Source of the DNA: Rhodobacterales bacterium 56_14_T64
Lineage (GTDB): Bacteria; Pseudomonadota; Alphaproteobacteria; Rhodobacterales; Rhodobacteraceae
Length of the DNA stretch: 34,784 nt
Direction: 5' to 3'
Assembly: GCA_002162795.1 (NCBI GenBank)
Contig: MAAY01000068.1
Coordinates: 52,697-87,480 of the forward strand
Below, in pieces: positions 22,296-30,661 of the stretch (the first letter of the stretch is position 1; the number at the start of each line of letters is the position of its first letter). The position numbers and the translations under genes were made by a program. The notes under the pieces are model-generated. The model ran no database searches, was not told the origin of the DNA, and saw only the letters and a list, made by a program, of their open reading frames with translations.

Positions 22296-24254
22296 CTATT
22301 TTCCAGCCCTGTTGGCAATCAGATCTTCAACCACCGAAGGATCGGCCAGGGTCGAAATATCGCCAAGGGTGTCAAAATCACTTTCGGCAATCTTACGCAG
22401 AATACGACGCATGATTTTGCCCGAGCGGGTTTTAGGGAGGCCCGGGGCCCATTGGATCACATCCGGGCTGGCAATCGGGCCAATCTCGGTACGGACCCAA
22501 GTCCGCAGCTCTTTCAGCAGCGCATCGCTGGGTTCGGCGTTGTTCATCAGGGTGACATAGCAATAGATGCCCTGGCCCTTGATCGGATGCGGGTAGCCGA
22601 CCACCGCAGCCTCGGCCACGGCGACATGCGCCACCAGGGCGCTTTCGACCTCGGCGGTGCCCATACGGTGGCCCGAGACGTTGATCACGTCATCCACCCG
22701 GCCAGTGATCCAGTAGTCACCATCGGCGTCACGTTTGCAGCCATCACCGGTGAAGTAGTAGCCCTTGTAGTCTGCAAAGTATGTCTTTTGGAACCGCTCG
22801 TGGTCGTCCCAGATGGTGCGCATCTGGCCGGGCCAGCTGTCTTTGATGCACAGTACGCCATCGACATCGTTGCCGTCGATCTCAACTCCGGACTGCGGGT
22901 CCAGTACAACGGGCTGAATGCCAAAGAACGGCTTCATCGCGGCGCCGGGTTTCATGGCATGGGCACCGGGCAGAGGCGTCATCAGGTGGCCGCCAGTCTC
23001 GGTCTGCCACCAGGTGTCAACAATCGGGCATTTGCCGCCGCCAACGATGTCGTTGTACCAGTTCCAGGCCTCGGGATTGATCGGCTCGCCGACGGTGCCC
23101 AGGGTGCGCAGGCTGGAGAGATCGCATTTCTCGACCCATTCATTGCCTTGCCCCATAAGCGCGCGCAGCGCAGTGGGGGCGGTGTAGAACTGAGAGACCT
23201 TATGCTTTTCGCAAACTTGCCAGAACCGGCTGGCATCGGGATAGGTTGGTACCCCTTCGAACATCAGTGTGGTGGCGCCATTGGCCAGTGGTCCATAGAC
23301 GATATAGCTGTGGCCAGTGACCCAGCCAACATCCGCCGTGCACCAGTAAACATCGCCGTCATGGTAATCAAAGGTGATCTCGTGGGTCATCGCGGCGTAG
23401 ACCAGATAACCGCCGGTGGTATGCACGACGCCTTTGGGTTGGCCGGTAGAGCCAGAGGTGTAGAGGATGAACAGCGGATCTTCGGCGTTCATCTCCTCCG
23501 GTGTGAAGGTGTCACCAGCGTCTGCGGCCAGGGCGTTGTAGTCATAGTCGCGACCGTCAACCCAAGTGGTCTGACCGCCGGTGCGCTTGACCACCAGGCA
23601 TTTCACATCGTCCTGACAATGCAGCAGGGCGGCGTCGGCATTGGACTTTAGCGGCGTATGACGTCCGCCACGCGGCGCGTAATCGGCGGTGATTACCACT
23701 TTGGCACCACATCCGTTGACCCGCGAGGCCAGCGCGTCGGGGCTGAAACCGGCAAACACGATGGAGTGAATGGCACCAATGCGGGCGCAGGCCAGCATGG
23801 CATAGGCTGCTTCGGGGATCATCGGCATATAGATGATGACCCGATCGCCCTTGCTAACCCCCATCGAAGCCAGAACATTGGCCATTTTACAGACCGAGCG
23901 ATGTAGCTCATTATAAGTGATGTGCAAGGCCGGGTCTTCGGGGCTGTCCGGTTCCCAGATGATCGCTGTCTGGTCGCCTCGGCTGGACAGGTGGCGGTCG
24001 ATACAGTTGGCGCTGACGTTCAACGCACCATCGGCGAACCAGTTGATCGAGACCTCGCCAAAGTTGAAATTGACGTCCTTTACCTGGGTATAGGGCTTGA
24101 TCCAGTCGATGCGCTGGCCTTGCTCACCCCAGAAGGCAGCAGGTTCGGCCATCGAGGCCGCATACATTTCTTCATACTTGGCAGCGTCGACATGCGCGCG
24201 GGCCACTGTCTCGGCCGACGGCGGATACACGGGGCTCTCGTGTTGCGTGGTCAT
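22296..24254 (-). CDS. acs: Acetyl-coenzyme A synthetase
   Basis: This is a 652-residue AMP-forming acetyl-CoA synthetase of standard length. It has the P-loop [11 protein letters not shown] (about residue 262), [23 protein letters not shown], and the C-terminal [11 protein letters not shown] whose lysine (K613) is the usual acetylation control site. It activates acetate to acetyl-CoA through acetyl-AMP and releases AMP and PPi. The start follows AGGGAGGG. The gene is divergent from a TRAP transporter across a 510-base region with TTGYAAA-type boxes, and adk follows directly. Control by a RamB/ScfR-type regulator or a CrbS-like kinase is suggested by genes at the left end of the window but not shown. 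Confidence 0.96.
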   Translation of the reverse strand: MTTQHESPVYPPSAETVARAHVDAAKYEEMYAASMAEPAAFWGEQGQRIDWIKPYTQVKDVNFNFGEVSINWFADGALNVSANCIDRHLSSRGDQTAIIWEPDSPEDPALHITYNELHRSVCKMANVLASMGVSKGDRVIIYMPMIPEAAYAMLACARIGAIHSIVFAGFSPDALASRVNGCGAKVVITADYAPRGGRHTPLKSNADAALLHCQDDVKCLVVKRTGGQTTWVDGRDYDYNALAADAGDTFTPEEMNAEDPLFILYTSGSTGQPKGVVHTTGGYLVYAAMTHEITFDYHDGDVYWCTADVGWVTGHSYIVYGPLANGATTLMFEGVPTYPDASRFWQVCEKHKVSQFYTAPTALRALMGQGNEWVEKCDLSSLRTLGTVGEPINPEAWNWYNDIVGGGKCPIVDTWWQTETGGHLMTPLPGAHAMKPGAAMKPFFGIQPVVLDPQSGVEIDGNDVDGVLCIKDSWPGQMRTIWDDHERFQKTYFADYKGYYFTGDGCKRDADGDYWITGRVDDVINVSGHRMGTAEVESALVAHVAVAEAAVVGYPHPIKGQGIYCYVTLMNNAEPSDALLKELRTWVRTEIGPIASPDVIQWAPGLPKTRSGKIMRRILRKIAESDFDTLGDISTLADPSVVEDLIANRAGK

Positions 24255-24765
24255 CCTGGGTCCCTCCCTCTTAATATTATCAGCTTGTCACACCACAGCC
24301 CTGTGGGCGGGTCTGTCAAACCGTTTCCATCCTCGGCGACGATCATAGAGCAGGTTGCAAATTTGTGAATAAGCGACGGGAAAATAACGATTTGCTTGTA
24401 AACGATTTTCCGACCGTTTTTCCAATTTGTAAACTTGCTTGCCCTGACAGCATAATTTTCTATGCCTCTAAGGGCTTTAGCTGTCAACGATACCCAATCT
24501 TGCAATGCTGCATCCCCAGTCATGAAAGTCTGTCATTGGCTGGTTTGATGCAACCACCTCGTGTGACATTTTGTGGCAACCTAGTGATTTTTGCGCATGT
24601 TTTCGTTATGTCGGACCTGTGGTGCGGTGACTCGAATGCTGTGCTTTTGGCTCGGGTTCTCTGGCCTGTCACACAGTGTTTTCGCGGGGCTTGGCAGCGG
24701 CGGGGCTTGTCGCTAGCTTGGCAGCCAAGCGCCTCGTAGCAATGGCGCACATTGGGAGAAATAAT
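24255..24765. promoter_or_regulatory. Divergent acs-dctP control region
   Basis: This 510-base gap has no credible gene. It holds TTGCAAAT at 24355-24362 and two identical TTGTAAAC boxes at 24396-24403 and 24427-24434, spaced 41 and 31 bases start to start (about four and three helical turns). They resemble RamB-type TTTGCAAA boxes. Nearer dctP are TTTGATGCAACC (24544) and TTTGTGGCAACC (24570). There is also a 10-base direct repeat GCTTGGCAGC (24689 and 24716), the second copy being part of a GCTTGG-CAG-CCAAGC hairpin (24716-24730). Confidence 0.45.
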
Positions 24766-25776
24766 ATGACTAAGATGTTGACCGCGGCGCTGATGGCAAC
24801 CGCAGGATTCGCCATTGTCTCTGAGGCAGCTGCAACCGAATGGAACGTTTCCGTTTGGGGCAAGCGGCGTGCCTTTACCGAGCATGTTGAGCGTCTGGCC
24901 GAGTTGGTGAGCGAAAAGACCAACGGCGATTTTACTCTGAATATCTCGTATGGTGGTCTGTCGAAAAACAAGGAAAACCTGGACGGGATTTCCATTGGCG
25001 CGTTTGAGATGGCGCAGTTTTGTGCTGGCTATCACCGTGACAAGAACCCGACCATCACCGTACTGGAGCTGCCATTCCTGGGTGTGAACACCTTGGAAGA
25101 AGAAGTTGCCGTGGCCAATGCGGTTTATGCGCACCCGGCGGTTCAGGCTGATTTGGCGCGCTGGAACGCCAAGCTGCTGATGACCTCGCCAATGCCGCAG
25201 TATAATCTGGTTGGCACCGGCGATCCGCGCGCGACGCTGGATTCGTTCAAAGACATGCGGGTGCGTGCCACCGGCGGTATCGGCAAAGCCTTTGCGGCCG
25301 TGGGCGCGGTGCCAACGTCTGTCACTGCAACTGAGGCCTATAACGCGATGGAATCGGGTGTTGTCGACACCGTCGCCTTTGCTCAGCACGCGCATCTGGC
25401 CTTTGGCACTATCAATCGCGCCGATTGGTGGACCGCCAACCTGAACCCCGGCACGGTGAACTGCCCAGTGGTGGTCAATGTCGACGCCTATGATGCGCTG
25501 AGCGATGGTGAGCGTGAGGCTTTGGACAGCTCGGTTGGTGAATCAATCGATCACTATCTGGCCAACTATGGCGAGCTGCTGTCCAAGTGGGACGATGTGC
25601 TGACTGAAAAGGGCGTGCAGAAGGTAGAGATCTCGGAAGAACAACTGGCCGAGTTCCGCACTGTTGCAGCTGACCCAATCCGTGAAGCTTGGATCAGTGA
25701 CATGACCGCGCAGGGCATTCCGGCGCAGGAATTGTATGATCTTGTGATGGATACTTTGGCTGAGACACGCAAATAA
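24766..25776 (+). CDS. dctP: TRAP transporter substrate-binding protein DctP type
   Basis: This is a 336-residue periplasmic binding protein with a signal peptide (MTKMLTAALMATAGFAIVSEAAA) and the DctP pattern, including KDMRVRATGGIGKAFAAVGAVP and the AYNAMESGVVD helix. It delivers an organic anion to the DctQM permease. The ATG at 24766 follows GGGAGA and starts exactly at the signal peptide. A stable hairpin between this gene and dctQ probably lets the binding protein be made in excess. The ligand cannot be read from sequence; the divergent acs neighbour hints at carboxylate metabolism. Confidence 0.92.
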   Translation: MTKMLTAALMATAGFAIVSEAAATEWNVSVWGKRRAFTEHVERLAELVSEKTNGDFTLNISYGGLSKNKENLDGISIGAFEMAQFCAGYHRDKNPTITVLELPFLGVNTLEEEVAVANAVYAHPAVQADLARWNAKLLMTSPMPQYNLVGTGDPRATLDSFKDMRVRATGGIGKAFAAVGAVPTSVTATEAYNAMESGVVDTVAFAQHAHLAFGTINRADWWTANLNPGTVNCPVVVNVDAYDALSDGEREALDSSVGESIDHYLANYGELLSKWDDVLTEKGVQKVEISEEQLAEFRTVAADPIREAWISDMTAQGIPAQELYDLVMDTLAETRK

Positions 25777-25795
25777 GCGGGTCAAATGTGATTTT

Positions 25796-25829
25796 GGGCC
25801 GGGCATCATTGCCCGGCCCATTTGATTTC
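25796..25829 (+). terminator. Intra-operon attenuator hairpin between dctP and dctQ
   Basis: Perfect nine-base arms GGGCCGGGC (25796-25804) and GCCCGGCCC (25811-25819) enclose ATCATT and are followed by ATTTGATTT. It begins 20 bases after the dctP stop. Its place suggests partial termination and 3'-end protection of dctP mRNA rather than the end of the operon. Confidence 0.6.
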
Positions 25830-25853
25830 TAAGAACTGGTAAGGATCTGATCC

Positions 25854-26501
25854 ATGGCGTCTAGCGCAACGGTATTGGAAGATGGCAGTCTGCTGAGCCG
25901 ATTGGATGGCCAATTGGTGCGACTGGAACAACTACTGGCGCTGGTCAGTGGGTTGGCGGTGTTTTCGCTGATGGTGCTGGCTGTGGTCTCGGTTGGGGGC
26001 CGCAACGCATTCAATATGCCATTGCCAGGATATGTCGACTGGATTGAGCAGGTGATGCCACTGATCGCCTTCATGGGCATTGCATATGTGCAGCGCGATG
26101 GCGGCCACATCCGCATGGATATTCTCATTGGCTCACTTCGAGGCCGCGCCATGTGGTTGTTCGAGCTGATTTCTGTGTTGCTGATCTTGCTGCTGATGAT
26201 GGCGCTGGTTTATGGCAGCTGGTCGCATTTTGATCGCTCGTTTGATTTTGCCGCTCCGCTGTGGAGCCGCGACAGCTCGATTGATATCAGCCTGCCGATC
26301 TGGCCTGCCAAACTGCTGGTACCAGTTGCATTCTCGGTTCTGTGCTTGCGATTGGTACTGCAAGCCTGGGGCTATGGTCGCGCGTTAGTGCTGGGGTTGG
26401 AACACCCTGTGGCAGTGCCGTTGATCCAAAGTGCAGCCGCGCAGGCAGCGGCTGAGGCGGAACAGTTAAGTGAAGCTGGCAATAATGGCTCGAAGGGCTA
26501 A
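25854..26501 (+). CDS. dctQ: TRAP transporter small permease DctQ type
   Basis: This is a 215-residue membrane protein with four hydrophobic segments (about 29-50, 65-81, 100-122 and 145-165) and the DctQ pattern (GRNAFNMPLPGYVDWIEQVMP, AYVQRDGGHIRMD). It pairs with the large DctM subunit to form the sodium-coupled TRAP permease. It starts 77 bases after dctP and ends 11 bases before dctM. The alanine- and glutamate-rich C-terminal tail has no assigned role. Confidence 0.9.
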   Translation: MASSATVLEDGSLLSRLDGQLVRLEQLLALVSGLAVFSLMVLAVVSVGGRNAFNMPLPGYVDWIEQVMPLIAFMGIAYVQRDGGHIRMDILIGSLRGRAMWLFELISVLLILLLMMALVYGSWSHFDRSFDFAAPLWSRDSSIDISLPIWPAKLLVPVAFSVLCLRLVLQAWGYGRALVLGLEHPVAVPLIQSAAAQAAAEAEQLSEAGNNGSKG

Positions 26502-26512
26502 GGGGCAGGATT

Positions 26513-27916
26513 ATGGAACCGATTGAAATTGGCCTTTGGGTCTCTGGCTTTATGCTGGTCATGGTGGTGGCAGGAATGCGGGTGGCCTTTGCCGCTGCAA
26601 TGGCTGGTCTGGTCGGGCTGGTGTGGATCTTCTGGGCTAAGTATGGCTATGCGCCGGACAAATTTGGCAAAGCGCTGACTGTCTCGATCAAGGTTGCCGG
26701 TCAGGTGCCACACTCTAAAGTGTCATCACAGGCGTTAAGCCTGATCCCGACATTCATTCTGATTGGCTATCTGGCCTATTATGCCGGGCTGACCAAGGCC
26801 CTGTTCGAGGCTGCAAAACGCTGGATTGCCTGGCTGCCCGGTGGGTTGGCTGTTGCGACGGTGTTTGCCACGGCGGGCTTTGCCGCGGTCTCTGGTGCCT
26901 CGGTAGCGACCTCGGCTGTATTTGCACGCATCGCCATCCCAGAGATGCTGGCGCTTGGGTACAACAAGCAGTTCGCAGCCGGTGTGGTGGCAGCCGCGGG
27001 GACTCTGGCCTCGCTGATCCCGCCCTCGGCAATTCTGGTGATCTATGCCATCATTGTGGAGCAGGACGTCGGCAAACTGCTGCTGGCCGGATTTATCCCC
27101 GGAGCCTTTAGCGCAGTGGTCTATGTGCTGCTGATCGTCGGAATCGCGGTGGTGTTCAAGAATGTCGGCCCGCCAGTGACTGGTTTTACCTGGCGGCAAC
27201 GGTTTGAATCTCTGCCGGGTGCGTTGCCGATCATCTTTGTCGTCGTGATCATCATCTGCTTTGTCTACAACCCGTTTGGTGACGAGGCCTGGGGTACCCC
27301 AACTGAGGGCGGCGCCTTGGGGGCCTTTGTGGTGTTCTGCATGGCTATCTATAACGGCATGAAATGGGAGCAGTTGAAGTCGGCCTTGCTGGAGACGGCC
27401 AAGCTGACGGTGATGATCTTTACCATCATTTGGGGCGTGCTGATCTATGTGCGGTTTCTGGGCTTTGCTGATCTGCCGGGCGCGTTTTCCGATTGGATAA
27501 CCTCACTAGAGATGGCACCGATGTTGATCTTGATCTGCATCCTGCTGGCCTATGCGGTGTTGGGGATGTTCATGGATGCCATCGGCATGCTGCTGCTGAC
27601 CTTGCCGGTGGTCTACCCGGCGGTAATGGCGCTGAATGGTGGCGAAAGTGTTGCCGCCGCTGACAGTGCCTTTGGCATGAGCGGAACCATGTGCGCGATC
27701 TGGTTTGGTATCTTGGTGGTGAAAATGGCCGAGTTCTGCCTGATCACGCCGCCGATTGGCCTCAACTGCTTTGTAGTGGCCGGGGTACGTGACGATCTGA
27801 CAGTACAGGATGTGTTTCGCGGCGTGATGCCATTCTTCATCGCCGATGGCGTTACCATCGCGCTGCTGGTGGCCTTTCCGGGTATCGTTTTGTACCTGCC
27901 GTCACTGGTTGGGTAG
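26513..27916 (+). CDS. dctM: TRAP transporter large permease DctM type
   Basis: This is a 467-residue membrane protein with 11 to 13 hydrophobic segments. Family patterns include FATAGFAAVSGASVATSAVFARIAIPEM, GTLASLIPPSAILVIY and MFMDAIGMLLLTLPVVYP near the end. It forms the transport channel with DctQ. It begins 11 bases after dctQ. The length is slightly above the usual 425-440, mainly from a loop near residues 55-80. A 10-bp-stem hairpin follows the stop. Confidence 0.93.
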   Translation: MEPIEIGLWVSGFMLVMVVAGMRVAFAAAMAGLVGLVWIFWAKYGYAPDKFGKALTVSIKVAGQVPHSKVSSQALSLIPTFILIGYLAYYAGLTKALFEAAKRWIAWLPGGLAVATVFATAGFAAVSGASVATSAVFARIAIPEMLALGYNKQFAAGVVAAAGTLASLIPPSAILVIYAIIVEQDVGKLLLAGFIPGAFSAVVYVLLIVGIAVVFKNVGPPVTGFTWRQRFESLPGALPIIFVVVIIICFVYNPFGDEAWGTPTEGGALGAFVVFCMAIYNGMKWEQLKSALLETAKLTVMIFTIIWGVLIYVRFLGFADLPGAFSDWITSLEMAPMLILICILLAYAVLGMFMDAIGMLLLTLPVVYPAVMALNGGESVAAADSAFGMSGTMCAIWFGILVVKMAEFCLITPPIGLNCFVVAGVRDDLTVQDVFRGVMPFFIADGVTIALLVAFPGIVLYLPSLVG

Positions 27917-27924
27917 GGGAAATC

Positions 27925-27961
27925 CGACTGCTGGTGTGTTCTATGAACGCTCCAGCAGTCG
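27925..27961. terminator. Bidirectional hairpin between dctM and the convergent gene
   Basis: Perfect 10-base arms CGACTGCTGG (27925-27934) and CCAGCAGTCG (27952-27961) enclose a 17-base loop, between convergent stops at 27916 and 27968. There is no T-run on either side. Confidence 0.5.
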
Positions 27962-27967
27962 ACATGG

Positions 27968-28303
27968 TTAGTAACCAGACATGCTCGTGGTTGTGCTGAC
28001 AGAGTTGTTGCCAGCAATTACAGATATGACCGCGATAGCCGCAATTAACCCAATTTCAGTGGTTACAGTTAGCCCTGTGCCCTGAAGCGCGTCTGGCAGC
28101 GTGTCACGGGGGAGGTTTTTTCGGCAAGTTACTTGCAATAGTCCCCCAGGCAGATACTCGGCCGCAATTGGGGTGCCTGTGCCACAGACCAGCCGTGTCT
28201 TGGCCTCTGCCAACGCCAGATCGGCGCCTTGTGCATGGGTCAATTGAGGTGAAATCAGAAATGCCGCGCCAAATAATAAAGTCCTCGAAAATTGTAGAAA
28301 CAT
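27968..28303 (-). CDS. Small exported protein of unknown function
   Basis: This is a 111-residue protein with a signal peptide ending near THAQG (residues 1-25), two cysteines (VCGTG and VTCRKN), and a hydrophobic segment near the C-terminus (EIGLIAAIAVISVIAG) followed by NNSVSTTTSMSGY. GGTGG lies six bases before the ATG. I recognise no family. It is divergent from another exported small protein across 181 bases. The hydrophobic tail could anchor it in the membrane. Confidence 0.65.
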   Translation of the reverse strand: MFLQFSRTLLFGAAFLISPQLTHAQGADLALAEAKTRLVCGTGTPIAAEYLPGGLLQVTCRKNLPRDTLPDALQGTGLTVTTEIGLIAAIAVISVIAGNNSVSTTTSMSGY

Positions 28304-28350
28304 ATAACACCACCCATTATGATTATTTTGCGGTTATGATAGCCGTGAAA

Positions 28351-28368
28351 TTGATTTGAGTTAATCAA
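28351..28368. promoter_or_regulatory. Palindrome in the divergent promoter region
   Basis: TTGATT-TGAGTT-AATCAA is an inverted repeat with perfect six-base arms. It lies 48 bases from the minus-strand start and 117 bases from the plus-strand start, a sensible place for an operator. No regulator is assigned. Confidence 0.35.
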
Positions 28369-28484
28369 AGATTTTGAGTGTCTTTCATTGATGTAAAGGC
28401 AGGGTCTTTCGACGCTTAGGTGACCGCGGGCAATCCAGTCAGAAGAGGGTTGGATGGGTGTTGGTGTAACGAGGAGATTGAAGA

Positions 28485-29066
28485 ATGTTGAGATGGTTTC
28501 ATGTCGTAGGTCTGACGCTTGCCGCGTCCACTGGTACTGCGCCTGTCCTGGCTCGGGCACAGGTCGGAGCCAGCGTTTTATATACTGTTATCGTTCCTGC
28601 GGGTGATTTTGGTTCGACCAACTTCACCCGGCAACTGGTGTCCAGTCTGGCTACTGCCAAGGCATTTTGTGGAGGGCTGGACCAGTCGGCCTATCGCGTT
28701 GATTGTCTGGCTGAACGGCTACAAGTGGTGTCTGATGACATTCCCGAGGGCACCGATTACGACGAGGTGCGCCAGGTTTTGGAATCCGCTTCGGCTGAGA
28801 TGGCGCTGCTGGCGCGTGATAATCGGGACCCGGATTTGCCCAGAGCACCGGCCTCACGTCAGGGTGATTCGTCTGAACGGAGCACGCGACCGCTGACACC
28901 AGTTGCCAGTGGGGCGCAGGCAGAGGTCGGGGAGCGGGCCATCGCCATTCTTGAACAGGCACAGACACAATTGCTACGCAGTGCCGAAGGTTCTAACAGC
29001 CGCTCGCTGCAATATGCTCAGATCGCCCAGGCGATTGATTCCACCAAGATACTGCTGCGGTCGTAA
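28485..29066 (+). CDS. Exported protein of unknown function
   Basis: This is a 193-residue protein with a signal peptide (MLRWFHVVGLTLAASTGTAPVLARA). The mature part has two cysteines (AKAFCGGLDQ and YRVDCLAERL), which could form a disulfide, a Ser/Arg/Asp-rich middle and a helical C-terminus (AIAILEQAQTQLLRSAEG). GAGGAG sits about 10 bases before the ATG. No family is recognised. It is divergent from the other small exported protein and converges on the gene at 29081 with 14 bases between them. Confidence 0.7.
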   Translation: MLRWFHVVGLTLAASTGTAPVLARAQVGASVLYTVIVPAGDFGSTNFTRQLVSSLATAKAFCGGLDQSAYRVDCLAERLQVVSDDIPEGTDYDEVRQVLESASAEMALLARDNRDPDLPRAPASRQGDSSERSTRPLTPVASGAQAEVGERAIAILEQAQTQLLRSAEGSNSRSLQYAQIAQAIDSTKILLRS

Positions 29067-29080
29067 CCGGACTGTTGTTC

Positions 29081-29380
29081 TTATTCGATGGTGATGGTCT
29101 GACGCAGATCACCGCTTTCTGCATCCAAAATCAGAATGCGGTTGTCGTCGCTGACCACCGCAATCCAGCCCTTGCCAAAGGTGACCGCCGTTGGCGTGGT
29201 GCCGTCGGGCAGGGTGATACTATCGGGCAGAGTTACAGCTTTATCCGACAAACGGATGACAAGCAGGCTGATTACCACTACAAGCCCGCCAATCATGATC
29301 GCGGTGAGCGTGGTCACCAGCCGCCTCAGGAACTTTAGCTGAGTTGGCTCTTGGAGTTCGGGTTCGGAAGGACGTGTCAT
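29081..29380 (-). CDS. DUF6476-like single-pass membrane protein
   Basis: This is a 99-residue protein with a short proline- and glutamate-rich cytosolic start, the motif LKFLRRLVTTLTAIMIGGLVVVI with a membrane helix at about residues 20-43, and a periplasmic domain that looks like one beta-propeller-type blade (TAVTFGKGWIAVVSDDNRILILDAESGDL). The pattern matches a small Rhodobacterales family I recall as DUF6476. The only usable ATG is at 29380, which overlaps the rluD start codon on the other strand by two bases. Its own upstream leader therefore lies inside rluD, and its ribosome site is weak. The function is unknown. Confidence 0.75.
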   Translation of the reverse strand: MTRPSEPELQEPTQLKFLRRLVTTLTAIMIGGLVVVISLLVIRLSDKAVTLPDSITLPDGTTPTAVTFGKGWIAVVSDDNRILILDAESGDLRQTITIE

Positions 29381-30413
29381 GGGCAGCCGCCAAATTGAGT
29401 TTGTCATCGCGGAAAATCCGCCTAACCGGCTTGATAAGGCGCTTTCACGGAATGTGCCAGTGGAAGCCACCCTGTCGCGCACCCGGTTGGCCCGGTTGAT
29501 TGCTGCAGGATCGGTCTCGGTGGATGGCGTGGTGGTCGAAGACCCCAAAGCCAAGGTGGTTGAGGGCGCGGTGATTCTGGTCACTGTGGAAGAGGCCGAG
29601 GATAGTCATATCGGCCCCGAGGACATCGCGCTGGATGTGATCTATGAAGATGACGATCTGATTGTCGTCAACAAACCGGTTGGCATGGTGGTGCATCCGG
29701 CACCGGGCACGCCGTCGGGCACTTTGGTCAATGCATTGCTGCACCATTGCGGCGAAAACCTGTCAGGTGTTGGCGGCGTAAAGCGACCCGGAATTGTGCA
29801 CCGTATCGACAAGGAAACCAGTGGATTGTTGGTGGTCGCCAAGTCTGATGTAGCGCACCAGGGGCTGGCGAAGCAGTTTGAAAAACACACGGTTGAGCGT
29901 TACTATCGAGCGATCTGTTACGGCGTTCCGGACGCCAATGATCCGCGTCTGCGCGGCATCAAAGGCACCAGTTTTGAGCCGGGCAATATCCTGAAATTGA
30001 CCACCCAACTGGCGCGGCACAAGTTTGACCGCCAGCGCCAAGCGGTGTTGTTTCAAGGTGGACGCCATGCGGTGACGCGGGCGCGCATTGTTGAACCCTT
30101 TGGCAATCCCGGAGTTGTGGCGCTGATTGAGTGCTGGCTGGAAACGGGTCGTACCCACCAGATCCGGGTTCATATGGCCCATGCCGGTCACGGGTTGGTG
30201 GGCGATCCGACCTATGGAGGACGTCGGAAACTGGCGGCCAAGTCGCTGGCCCCGGCGGCACATGATGCATTGCGGGTATTCCCACGTCAGGCGCTACACG
30301 CAGCAGTGTTGGGTTTTGTTCATCCGGTCTCGGGCGAGGAGATGCGGTTTGAAGCGCCGATGCCTGATGACATGGAAGAGTTGATGGCGAAGTTGCGACA
30401 GATTGCTGCTTAG
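29379..30413 (+). CDS. rluD: RluA/RluD-type 23S rRNA pseudouridine synthase
   Basis: This is a 344-residue enzyme with an N-terminal S4 RNA-binding domain (residues 15-75: RLDKAL, SRTRLARLIAAGSVSVDG) and the pseudouridine synthase domain with catalytic D144 in HRIDKETSGLLVVAK. The RTHQIRVHMAHAGHGLVGDPTYG motif is complete. It converts uridines in 23S rRNA helix 69 (RluD) or a related site. AAGGA lies six bases before the ATG, inside the 5' end of the divergent DUF6476-like gene. In Rhodobacterales rluD often precedes rpoH, as it does here. Confidence 0.92.
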   Translation: MGSRQIEFVIAENPPNRLDKALSRNVPVEATLSRTRLARLIAAGSVSVDGVVVEDPKAKVVEGAVILVTVEEAEDSHIGPEDIALDVIYEDDDLIVVNKPVGMVVHPAPGTPSGTLVNALLHHCGENLSGVGGVKRPGIVHRIDKETSGLLVVAKSDVAHQGLAKQFEKHTVERYYRAICYGVPDANDPRLRGIKGTSFEPGNILKLTTQLARHKFDRQRQAVLFQGGRHAVTRARIVEPFGNPGVVALIECWLETGRTHQIRVHMAHAGHGLVGDPTYGGRRKLAAKSLAPAAHDALRVFPRQALHAAVLGFVHPVSGEEMRFEAPMPDDMEELMAKLRQIAA

Positions 30414-30589
30414 CCATATCTCAAACCTCGAGGACCAAACGGTTATGCACATCCCCAAAGTCAGGTGCGCCCTGTCTTTATAGGGTGAGCGCGCTCTTTA
30501 AAGCAATTTGGGCAACTTTTCGCACATCCCTGTGAAGCAGATCACAGACGGGCCTTCCCGTGTTAGTATATCAGAAAGTTACAGCACCT

Positions 30590-30620
30590 CTTGAAAGGGA
30601 GGTTATGCTGACCCATATAT
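30590..30620 (+). promoter_or_regulatory. Sigma-32 (heat-shock) promoter of rpoH
   Basis: CTTGAAA at 30590-30596 and ACCCATATAT at 30611-30620 are separated by 14 bases. This matches the sigma-32 pattern CTTGAAA-N13-15-CCCCATNT with one mismatch. The start point would lie near 30628, about 34 bases before the rpoH ATG, implying positive autoregulation. Confidence 0.75.
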
Positions 30621-30661
30621 TGATATGTTAAGTCCTTATACATTAGGGAGGGGCACACTAC

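Noticed and set aside
21873-23651. Open frame of 592 codons on the plus strand
   Set aside because: It is antisense to adk and acs, whose motifs are complete; its translation has no domain and reflects the GC-rich codon pattern of the opposite strand.
30414-30589. Terminator after rluD
   Set aside because: Only short imperfect hairpins (such as CCCT/AGGG near 30473-30486) without T-runs are visible, so no terminator is annotated in this stretch.
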